Of a stretch of DNA of 25,119 nucleotides, positions 1 to 5,521 are shown piece after piece. The DNA is taken from the NCBI GenBank assembly GCA_021151615.1, contig JAGKXA010000041.1:1-25119 (forward strand), given 5' to 3'. How positions within the stretch are numbered: the first letter of the stretch is position 1; every line of letters starts with the position of its first letter. The notes under the pieces are model-generated. The model was given only the letters and a program-made list of their open reading frames with translations, did not search any database and was not told the origin of the DNA. Both the position numbers and the translations under genes were made by a program. This DNA is from Cellvibrionaceae bacterium. Its GTDB lineage: Bacteria; Pseudomonadota; Gammaproteobacteria; Pseudomonadales; Cellvibrionaceae.

Positions 1-1253
1 TCCCTTACCAGTATAGACAAGCGCTCCAATTCATTTTCAGTCCAGGGCACTAAAGTTTGGGTGCCATCAGCATTGATCACGACCTTATCATCCACCACTA
101 CCGCTACGGTCAAGCGCTTTAATGAGCCTTGTTGATGTTTGGTGTAGCTCACCGTGCGATCCAACTCGTAGTTACGCGTGGCCTGTTCGCGATTATTGGT
201 CGGTTGCGCAGCAGTTGCCGGCTGGCCGGTAGCGGGGTCGATTTGTTCGGGAACCTGGGTAGTTGTGCCCGGTGGCTGGTTGGTAAGTGCACCGGGTATA
301 CCGGCAGCCACATCACCTGCCCGGCGGGTTTCATTCAGGGTTTGCTCGGAGCGAATCGCGGGCAAATCCGGATTAAAGGTTTCAGCAGCTTGCTCAACGG
401 CTGTGAAATCAATATCGGCACTGACTTCCGCGCGGAATTTTCCGGAGCCTACTACTGGTTCAAGAATGCTGTTGATACGTTTGATAACACTGGACTCCAC
501 GTCTTTGGAGTATTTGTGTTGTTTTTCGGCCAACAACAGATCCGCACTGTCTTCACCTGTCGATAATAAATTCCCGTGCTGATCTACCACCGTCACATCA
601 GCCATTTTCATGCCCGGTACTGAAGAGGCGACCAAATTCATAATCGCTTTAACCTGCGCAGGATCTACTGATCTGCCCGCAAACACTTCGACAAAAACCG
701 AAGCCGTTGGGTTGGTGGCATCGCGTACAAATACGGTTTTCTTGGGAATAGCCAAATGCACACGCGCGCTACGAATGCTGGTGATGCTGGTGATGGTACG
801 AGCGAGCTCGCCTTCAATACTGCGCTGGTAGCGGGTGCCCTCAACAAACTGGCTGGTACCCAATGGCTGCTCTTTATCCATTAATTCAAAGCCCTGGGTG
901 GGGCTGGATGGCAAACCAAACTCGGCCAATTTCAAGCGCGCCATATGCACGTCTTCCGCCGCCACCAGAATTGCGCCAGAGTTTTGGTCGACTTTAAATT
1001 TAATCTGGTTTTGCTCAAGCACATCCACCACGTTGGCCGCATCCAAGTTATCCATGCGGCCGTAGAGCGGGCGGTAATCATCGCCCTGAATCCACATAAC
1101 CACCGCAAAACCTATGGCAACACTGGCGGCCAGGGTGACCATCAAACCAATTTGACGCAGTAAATTCAGGCTGCTTAATCCTTCCAGAAAGTCGCCACCT
1201 ATTTTATTTTTTTCAGCGGGAAGATTTTCAGCATCAGCGGCGGGAGTAGCCAT
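1..1253 (-). CDS. fliF: Flagellar MS-ring protein FliF (C-terminus beyond window)
   Basis: This gene encodes the membrane-embedded MS ring, the first part of the flagellar basal body to assemble, on which the rotor and export gate are built. About 417 residues are visible; the family is usually near 550-570, so the C-terminal membrane helix and the FliG-binding tail lie outside the window. A membrane helix is visible at about residues 36-55. It is followed by the YscJ/FliF ring-building domain (PLYGRMD near 62, then the AEDVHMARLKLAEFGLP stretch near 99) and the second FliF domain ending in the family's variable Gln/Pro/Thr-rich linker near 320-345. The ATG at 1251-1253 has an AAGGTG ribosome site eight bases upstream. 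fliE lies 63 bases upstream on the same strand, so the two are probably co-transcribed. The assignment is secure. Confidence 0.95.
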   Translation of the reverse strand, partial: MATPAADAENLPAEKNKIGGDFLEGLSSLNLLRQIGLMVTLAASVAIGFAVVMWIQGDDYRPLYGRMDNLDAANVVDVLEQNQIKFKVDQNSGAILVAAEDVHMARLKLAEFGLPSSPTQGFELMDKEQPLGTSQFVEGTRYQRSIEGELARTITSITSIRSARVHLAIPKKTVFVRDATNPTASVFVEVFAGRSVDPAQVKAIMNLVASSVPGMKMADVTVVDQHGNLLSTGEDSADLLLAEKQHKYSKDVESSVIKRINSILEPVVGSGKFRAEVSADIDFTAVEQAAETFNPDLPAIRSEQTLNETRRAGDVAAGIPGALTNQPPGTTTQVPEQIDPATGQPATAAQPTNNREQATRNYELDRTVSYTKHQQGSLKRLTVAVVVDDKVVINADGTQTLVPWTENELERLSILVR

Positions 1254-1316
1254 AATCATTACACCTTGGAATTACTGTTTAGCAGTTATCTGTTTTTTAA
1301 TCGGAGTCAGAACTGT

Positions 1317-1691
1317 TTAGATAGGCATGTTCATCACATCGCGATAGGCATCAATCAATTTATTGCGCACCTGTACAGTTGCTTGAAATGCGACCGAGGC
1401 TTTTTGCGAAGCGATCATCACATCCGTGATATCGACACCGGCCACTCCGCGCTCATAAGCCTCGGCCATTTGGCTCGAGGTTTTCTGTACATCGTTAACT
1501 TTGTTAATTGCCTGCGTCATTAAATCGCCGAAACTGGGAACCTTGGTGGGATTATCTACCGGCACAGCGCCCAGGCTGCGTAAACCACCAGGGGCATCAG
1601 CAACACCCTGTGGGCGCTGAAATACCTGGGTTTGCGCCTTTAAACTGCGCATTTCACCCAGTAAGCGGCTTATATCTACGCGATCAGTCAT
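1317..1691 (-). CDS. fliE: Flagellar hook-basal body complex protein FliE
   Basis: FliE is the small protein that joins the MS ring to the rod and is exported early by the flagellar type III apparatus. The 124-residue product fits the family in length. It has the conserved C-terminal half: [17 protein letters not shown] near 53-69, then [39 protein letters not shown] to the end. The N-terminal 50 residues are variable and Gln/Pro-rich, as is usual. The start ATG follows a G-rich ribosome site (GGGGGGAC). fliF is next on the same strand. A sigma-54 promoter candidate lies about 80 bases upstream (1774-1789). In Pseudomonas and Vibrio this operon is activated by the FleR/FlrC regulator, whose gene is also in this window. 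Confidence 0.96.
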   Translation of the reverse strand: MTDRVDISRLLGEMRSLKAQTQVFQRPQGVADAPGGLRSLGAVPVDNPTKVPSFGDLMTQAINKVNDVQKTSSQMAEAYERGVAGVDITDVMIASQKASVAFQATVQVRNKLIDAYRDVMNMPI

Positions 1692-1762
1692 GATCCTGTC
1701 CCCCCAATAATCGCAACCTGAACCGACAAAAATTTGGCATTTGTGCGAGAAAATTCATCATT

Positions 1763-1815
1763 GCAAGGGATTTTGCACAAAGCAGGCCAACCTTTGCCGC
1801 ACGGCAATCCCTTGC
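1763..1815. repeat. 10-bp perfect inverted repeat flanking the fliE promoter
   Basis: GCAAGGGATT at 1763-1772 is matched exactly by its reverse complement AATCCCTTGC at 1806-1815. The sigma-54 element (1774-1789) lies between the arms. A second, smaller palindrome TGCCG-CA-CGGCA occupies 1795-1806, just upstream of the -24 box. The repeat may be a pair of activator sites (FleR/FlrC or FleQ/FlrA) or a DNA/RNA hairpin. Which one cannot be told from sequence alone. Confidence 0.45.
1774..1789 (-). promoter_or_regulatory. Sigma-54 (RpoN) promoter candidate for fliEF
   Basis: Read on the minus strand the site is TGGCCT-N5-GTGCA. The GG and GC elements are separated by exactly ten bases, as the -24/-12 class requires. 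Start of transcription would fall near 1762, about 70 bases before the fliE ATG. The -24 box (TGGCCT against TGGCAC) and -12 box (GTGCA against TTGCA) each deviate slightly. The match is in the expected orientation in front of a gene class known to need RpoN and FleR/FlrC. Confidence 0.6.
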
Positions 1816-1941
1816 CTGAAATGGCTTAAAAGCTGATCAAAAATACGGTAATCAATTTGTCGCAGAGCCTTCATGCATTTGTCATTCGCCAGGAATAGCA
1901 TCGCGATAAATCCGGTAGTGACCTTAAACAAGGAGAACGCT

Positions 1942-2142
1942 ATGAGCCAAGTCGACTTAATGAATGAGCAGGAATTATTGGATAGCGCTATGGCAAGCTT
2001 TATTGCTGACGTGGTGATCTCAAAAAGCAAACGCCAGCAAATTCGCCGCAACATGGAATGTCGCCGCAAACTGGAAGAAAAATGGGAAGCAAAAAAATTA
2101 GCGCGCGAAACTTGCGAATATGAGTTTGATTATTTGCATTAA
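1942..2142 (+). CDS. PA3496-like small protein, copy 1
   Basis: A 66-residue, highly charged, mostly helical protein with no signal peptide or membrane segment. The C-terminal half (RRNMECRRKLEEKWEAKKLARETCEYEFDYL) resembles the PA3496 family of short proteins, a group sometimes named putative envelope-integrity proteins. The resemblance is judged by eye, and the biochemical role of the family is not known. The ATG at 1942 is chosen over an in-frame ATG at 1873 because it has an AGGAGA ribosome site five bases upstream, and because the second copy at 4484-4684 shares sequence only from that site onward. The copies differ at about eleven of 201 bases, giving four residue changes (V4A, I21L, A50E, K51R). 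It is transcribed divergently from fliE. Confidence 0.8.
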   Translation: MSQVDLMNEQELLDSAMASFIADVVISKSKRQQIRRNMECRRKLEEKWEAKKLARETCEYEFDYLH

Positions 2143-2164
2143 ATTTCCAGTGAAATTTAACATA

Positions 2165-2192
2165 GGGGCGCTGCTTGCCGCCCCGGGTTTTT
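2165..2192 (+). terminator. Hairpin with T-run after PA3496-like copy 1
   Basis: GGGGCG (2165-2170) can pair with CGCCCC (2179-2184) around an eight-base loop, followed by GGG and a run of five T. This fits a Rho-independent terminator for the gene ending at 2142. The adjoining hairpin GGAG-CGGCA-CTCC at 2207-2218, followed by TACAA, resembles the end of Pseudomonas REP elements, so the whole 2165-2222 stretch could instead be a REP-like pair. Confidence 0.5.
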
Positions 2193-2224
2193 ATCCGGTA
2201 AATCGGGAGCGGCACTCCTACAAT

Positions 2225-2872
2225 CTAGTCGCCTCCACCACCACATCCACTACCTCCATCACTACCACAGCCGCCGCTTGAACCACTACAACCACCACCG
2301 CAACCTATGTGGCTCGCGCAAAATCCACCACCGCCTACACCATCATCGTTTCTTTTTTCACAATCCAACGAATAGCGAAAACCACCGGGAATAGTTAACA
2401 GGGAATCCAACACAAAGATTAAAGGTAATCGCGTTGGGCTTTTTGGGTTGATGGATTCAAGCGCACAAGCCAACCGCCAGGCGCGTTTAATTCCATCTTG
2501 CGCATGGGTTTTATCTCTCATCGCTTCTGCCGGAACATGATCCAAATAACGCCCAAAGGCGCCATTACAAAATTCGCGATAGGCTTTCGTGTTCAAAATA
2601 AACTCATGCCAAAAATCATCCACAATTTGCGATGGCATAGCCACCATGCGTTTATTGGCTTGAAGACACATTAAAAAATATTGCCACATTCCCTTTTGAA
2701 CGACGGACAATTGAGTGGGATTCAGGTGCGGATATTTTTGCCCAAGCTTTTCTTGTATGTAGCGGGGAAATTTATAGGTGGTTATGTAAGTAGTGCGCCT
2801 ACGGCTTTTGGCTCCGACATAAAAAGCCGTTGCCGATATCAACAATACTATTCCAACAATAACATAAAACAT
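2225..2872 (-). CDS. Membrane-anchored protein with Gly/Cys-rich tail (GRDP/TIGR04222-like)
   Basis: A 215-residue protein. Residues 1-20 form a single N-terminal membrane helix followed by a basic KSRRR stop. The central region carries the motif VDDFWHEFILNTKAYREFCNGAFGRYLDHVP (about 85-114), typical of bacterial glycine-rich-domain (GRDP-like) proteins of the form vDxxWHxxILxTxxYxxFC..FGRyxxH. The last 40 residues are almost entirely Gly, Cys, Ser and Asp (GGGGFCASHIGCGGGCSGSSGGCG and onward), like the tail of TIGR04222-type proteins. The cysteines could bind metal or form disulfides, but no function is established. The ATG has a strong TAGGAG ribosome site five bases upstream. The TetR gene ends 28 bases upstream on the same strand, so the two may be co-transcribed. 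Confidence 0.7.
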   Translation of the reverse strand: MFYVIVGIVLLISATAFYVGAKSRRRTTYITTYKFPRYIQEKLGQKYPHLNPTQLSVVQKGMWQYFLMCLQANKRMVAMPSQIVDDFWHEFILNTKAYREFCNGAFGRYLDHVPAEAMRDKTHAQDGIKRAWRLACALESINPKSPTRLPLIFVLDSLLTIPGGFRYSLDCEKRNDDGVGGGGFCASHIGCGGGCSGSSGGCGSDGGSGCGGGGD

Positions 2873-2900
2873 CGCGGCTCCTACTCAGTTATAAATGTTC

Positions 2901-3452
2901 TCACACAGAAGGAATAACAATCGCCCTACTGGTAAGCATTAACTGTTGTGCAAGTTTATCGGGTGTCGTGGTATATACACCTGTCAACCAGTCGGTCAAT
3001 AAAGAAAGTTGAGTTGCGGCTAGCGACTGAGCAATAGCGGATATAGGGACATAACGATTTAGTGAAGGTGAAGACATGTTATGCAATTGCTCGATAAGTA
3101 TTTGGCTAAGGCAGCGGCTGACATGCTTACGTGCAGTGCCGGTCAATATAGGGCGAGCAAAACTTCTGTTCTGCCAAAAATGCTCCAGTATCCCCTGCAC
3201 ATCCAACACCTTGCTCGGGGGTAACATAGCAGAGGCCAAGACAGTCATCGGCCAGCGCAAGCTCGCATAGAGTAGATCGTCTTTATTCTTATAATGCTCA
3301 TAAAAGGTTGAGCGCCCCACATCTGCCTTGGCGATGATATCTGCAATTTTTATCCTGCAGTAAGGCTGCGATAACACCAATTCAAAAAACGCGTTGCGTA
3401 ACGCTAACCGCGTGCGTTCGGCCCGTTTGTCTCCTTCAAATTCTTCTGTCAC
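2901..3452 (-). CDS. TetR/AcrR family transcriptional regulator
   Basis: A DNA-binding repressor-type protein of about 183 residues. The N-terminal helix-turn-helix is clear (RTRLALRNAFFELV, then IKIADIIAKADVGRSTFYEHYKNKDDLLYASL), followed by an all-helical ligand-binding half without recognisable specificity. An in-frame ATG at 3518 would add 22 residues (MDTWRTIRLECPASK and onward) that do not look like a TetR N-terminus. I prefer the GTG at 3450-3452 because it leaves the palindrome at 3484-3505, with a -10-like TAGAAT, in the upstream region. Neither start has a good ribosome site. A six-helix membrane protein gene is divergent at 3570 and is the likeliest target, along with the gene itself and the Gly/Cys-rich gene downstream. 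The effector is unknown. Confidence 0.85.
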   Translation of the reverse strand: MTEEFEGDKRAERTRLALRNAFFELVLSQPYCRIKIADIIAKADVGRSTFYEHYKNKDDLLYASLRWPMTVLASAMLPPSKVLDVQGILEHFWQNRSFARPILTGTARKHVSRCLSQILIEQLHNMSSPSLNRYVPISAIAQSLAATQLSLLTDWLTGVYTTTPDKLAQQLMLTSRAIVIPSV

Positions 3453-3483
3453 ACAATTTACCCAAGGTTTTGTTTTAGATGCC

Positions 3484-3505
3484 GGACATTCTAATCGTAT
3501 TGTCC
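3484..3505. promoter_or_regulatory. Palindrome, candidate TetR operator
   Basis: GGACA (3484-3488) and TGTCC (3501-3505) form the outer arms of a 22-base imperfect palindrome between the divergent TetR and membrane-protein genes. A -10-like hexamer TAGAAT for the TetR gene (minus strand, 3493-3488) lies inside it. This is the usual geometry for autoregulation, but no site is known for this protein. Confidence 0.4.
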
Positions 3506-3569
3506 GCCAAGTATCCATACGCGCTTGTTAGGCTGGTCCTCCATTTAAATAACTATCCCTGGAGGCATC

Positions 3570-4250
3570 GTGTTAAACGAAAACGAACAAAGAACAAATT
3601 CCTATTACCGTCTTATCGGCTGGTGCTTAATTGCCCTATCCATATTGGCGAACGCGGGTATGGCTCATCACCCGCGTATCAGCGCATCGCAACCTGAAGC
3701 CCAAATTGAACAAATGGCTCAAATTGCCGGGCTGACTATGCATGTGCACGGCTTATTAATCCTGGTGGTGCTCATCTATGTTTGGATATTTACTCTGTAT
3801 GCTGCCGCAAAAAATACCCCCATCGTTTGGCTCGGAAGCGGTGTATTTGCGGCAGGCGGATTAGCGATGGCTGGCGCAGCGTTGATTAGCGGTTTTCTCG
3901 CCCCTGCAATGTTGTTGGGTGCAGAGATCAACACCCCTGAACAAGTGGCAATTTTCGAATTTCAATCACGCTTATTGATGCAATCGAATCAGGTGCTAGC
4001 GAATGCAGCAGCCTTCGCATGGCTATGTGCGGTGATTTGTTGGAGCAGTAATCTGGTTTGCGATAACAAACTTTTTCGCTGGGTGGGTGTAACCGGTTTA
4101 TTCAGCGGCAGCATTAGCTTGTTTGTAGTGGCTACTGGCAACTGGGTTTTGAATGTGAGAGGAATGAGCCTATTTGTATTGATGATTACCCTTTGGTTCT
4201 GCGCACTAGCGTGTTGTTTGTTGTGGAGCACGCGCAGAAAGAGAAGTTAG
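3570..4250 (+). CDS. Six-helix integral membrane protein of unknown function
   Basis: A 226-residue protein with predicted membrane helices at about 13-30, 56-78, 86-112, 142-160, 169-190 and 199-219. A His-containing loop (MAHHPRIS, 31-38) follows the first helix and HVHG lies at the start of the second. I do not recognise the family. It begins with GTG at 3570, supported by a GGAGG ribosome site four bases upstream. It is divergent from the TetR gene, with a palindrome in the shared upstream region, so it is probably controlled by that regulator. A transport or stress role would be usual for such pairs, but nothing in the sequence proves it. Confidence 0.75.
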   Translation: MLNENEQRTNSYYRLIGWCLIALSILANAGMAHHPRISASQPEAQIEQMAQIAGLTMHVHGLLILVVLIYVWIFTLYAAAKNTPIVWLGSGVFAAGGLAMAGAALISGFLAPAMLLGAEINTPEQVAIFEFQSRLLMQSNQVLANAAAFAWLCAVICWSSNLVCDNKLFRWVGVTGLFSGSISLFVVATGNWVLNVRGMSLFVLMITLWFCALACCLLWSTRRKRS

Positions 4251-4299
4251 AAAACTATTTTTCTGAAGGAAAACTTGGCTGTGTGGCAGTGAATGAATT

Positions 4300-4463
4300 G
4301 TAGGGCATGGCTGCCCAACCTACGTGCTCTCTGACTGCCGCCAGAGGCAATGCGTGTGATCAGGTAAAACCACCCAAGCGATAACTGGGCATTTCCTTGT
4401 CTCCTGAAATTTGTCGAGTGATTTTCCATGCATACGATTACGCTGCGCTAATCGTACCTACGT
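4300..4463. repeat. Two REP-like hairpins in the intergenic region
   Basis: The first hairpin is at 4300-4323, with outer arms GTAGG/CCTAC and inner GGCA/TGCC. The second is at 4434-4455, with arms ACGATTA/TAATCGT around CGCTGCGC. Both are followed by the same eleven bases, ACCTACGTGCT. ATTACGCTGCGCTAAT resembles the core of REP/BIME-type intergenic repeats found in many gammaproteobacteria. No transposase is nearby. Apart from these hairpins, the 4251-4483 gap shows nothing else I can support. Confidence 0.4.
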
Positions 4464-4483
4464 GCTTAAACAAGGATAACGCT

Positions 4484-4684
4484 ATGAGCCAAGCCGACTT
4501 AATGAATGAGCAGGAATTATTGGATAGCGCCATGGCAAGTTTTCTTGCCGATGTGGTGATCTCAAAAAGCAAACGGCAGCAAATTCGCCGCAACATGGAA
4601 TGTCGCCGCAAACTGGAAGAAAAATGGGAAGAGAGAAAATTAGCGCGCGAAACTTGCGAATATGAGTTTGATTATTTGCATTGA
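4484..4684 (+). CDS. PA3496-like small protein, copy 2
   Basis: A 66-residue paralogue of the gene at 1942-2142. It is identical at 62 of 66 positions and about 95 percent identical in DNA, including the ribosome-site context (TAAACAAGGA-N-AACGCT before the ATG). The two diverge completely upstream of that. The ATG at 4484 is chosen over an upstream in-frame ATG at 4397 for this reason, and because AAGGAT precedes it. The protein is charged and helical with no membrane segment. The family function is unknown. The two copies are direct repeats 2,542 bases apart that enclose the Gly/Cys-rich gene, the TetR gene and the membrane-protein gene. The end of the gene faces the toxin-antitoxin pair at 4724-5385. 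Confidence 0.8.
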   Translation: MSQADLMNEQELLDSAMASFLADVVISKSKRQQIRRNMECRRKLEEKWEERKLARETCEYEFDYLH

Positions 4685-4723
4685 TTGACACAGCATTAAC
4701 TGAACAGCAAATACCATAGCGCT

Positions 4724-5146
4724 TTAAGTTAAATAAATTTGCAGGCCGGCTTTTACTACTGCCTTGCGCAGATCCTGATCCAGGGTAGCCAGAGGCAGCC
4801 CCTCCCTTAAAGCCAATTCAAGATAGGCAGCATCATAACTACTCAGTTTGTAAGCGCGAGCAAGCGACATAGTCCGTGAAAAAACTTGCTGAAAGGTGTG
4901 TAGGTCTGTAGTTATCGGCAAACTACTTAGGTGAGAAACAAATGCTTCTACAGATGGAGCATCCAACTGTCCCCTTTTCTCGGCACTGAGTAAAACATTA
5001 GCCGCCTCTAACTGCCAAATCTGCGGCACTAGAGCCTGCGCAGCATTTAACGATACCAGTACAGATTCAGCATACTGCTGATCCACTTCCTTGTCCGTTG
5101 CCAGCAACCAGCGCATAGCAATCGAGTTATCCATAACAAATTGCAT
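4724..5146 (-). CDS. vapC: PIN-domain toxin, VapC type
   Basis: A 140-residue single-domain PIN protein, a family of Mg/Mn-dependent ribonucleases that act as toxins. The acidic catalytic set is visible: D6 in FVMDNSIAMRW, E47 in WQLEAANVLL, D105 in YDAAYLELA and D123 in TLDQDL. The length is normal for VapC. Its ATG overlaps the stop of the upstream antitoxin gene by one base (TAATG), the translational coupling usual in these pairs. VapC toxins commonly cleave tRNA or rRNA, but this target cannot be read from the sequence. The pair sits downstream of the fleSR operon on the same strand and has its own operator candidate. Confidence 0.9.
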   Translation of the reverse strand: MQFVMDNSIAMRWLLATDKEVDQQYAESVLVSLNAAQALVPQIWQLEAANVLLSAEKRGQLDAPSVEAFVSHLSSLPITTDLHTFQQVFSRTMSLARAYKLSSYDAAYLELALREGLPLATLDQDLRKAVVKAGLQIYLT

Positions 5147-5385
5147 TATTTGCGCCCTTCATTTCTTAACTGATTCAAATCATGCTCGTCCACAACGACT
5201 TTTTTTGCCCTCAGGATCGACTCAATCGCTAATTTTGTTTTCTGTAAGCTTATGGCGCTACTCGGTATTAATTCAGCAATTGCCTTCCCGCGATTAGTAA
5301 TCGTAAAAGACTCACCGGCCTCTACACGGCGGAGAATTTCCGGCAGTTTGGTCTTGGCATCATAAGACCCAATTTCATTTAGCAT
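5146..5385 (-). CDS. Antitoxin, Phd/YefM-VapB type
   Basis: A 79-residue antitoxin. The N-terminal half is a Phd/YefM fold: MLNEIGSYDAKTKLPEILRRVEAGESFTITNRGKAIAELIPS, with the family's conserved ITNRGKPVA-like motif. The C-terminal half (residues 45-79) would wrap the toxin. The ATG at 5385 is preferred over a TTG at 5403 because GAGGT precedes it by six bases and the fold begins there. The gene overlaps the VapC toxin by one base. Such antitoxins neutralise the toxin and, as a complex, repress their own promoter. A palindrome at 5409-5428 is a good candidate for that site. Confidence 0.88.
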   Translation of the reverse strand: MLNEIGSYDAKTKLPEILRRVEAGESFTITNRGKAIAELIPSSAISLQKTKLAIESILRAKKVVVDEHDLNQLRNEGRK

Positions 5386-5408
5386 ACATCGACCTCGCCC
5401 CAATCAAA

Positions 5409-5428
5409 TAGACCAGAAACCTAGTCTA
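5409..5428. promoter_or_regulatory. Palindromic operator candidate of the toxin-antitoxin pair
   Basis: TAGAC-C-AG-AAAC-CT-A-GTCTA is a near-perfect 20-base palindrome: seven of eight arm positions pair across a four-base centre. It is centred about 33 bases upstream of the antitoxin ATG. Its position suits autorepression by the Phd-VapC complex. Confidence 0.5.
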
Positions 5429-5521
5429 CTCCCATACCCATGATATTTTCAACCGATCCCCCGGCGATCTGTAATAGCCAAATCTTTCAAGAAGCAGGAT
5501 GACAAGACCGATAAACCGAAA

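Noticed and set aside
129..582. Two plus-strand open frames of 134-145 codons
   Set aside because: They lie opposite fliF, whose minus-strand frame gives an unmistakable FliF protein; the plus-strand products have no recognisable domain.
1758..2069. Minus-strand open frame of 103 codons over the first PA3496-like gene
   Set aside because: It is antisense to the duplicated small gene, has no ribosome site, and its frame overlaps the fliE promoter region.
2165..2222. CRISPR or other repeat array
   Set aside because: There are only single hairpins; no evenly spaced repeats occur here or elsewhere in the window.
5430..5521. Search for a terminator after fleR
   Set aside because: Only a weak GATC-containing pairing was seen and there is no T-run, so no terminator is called.
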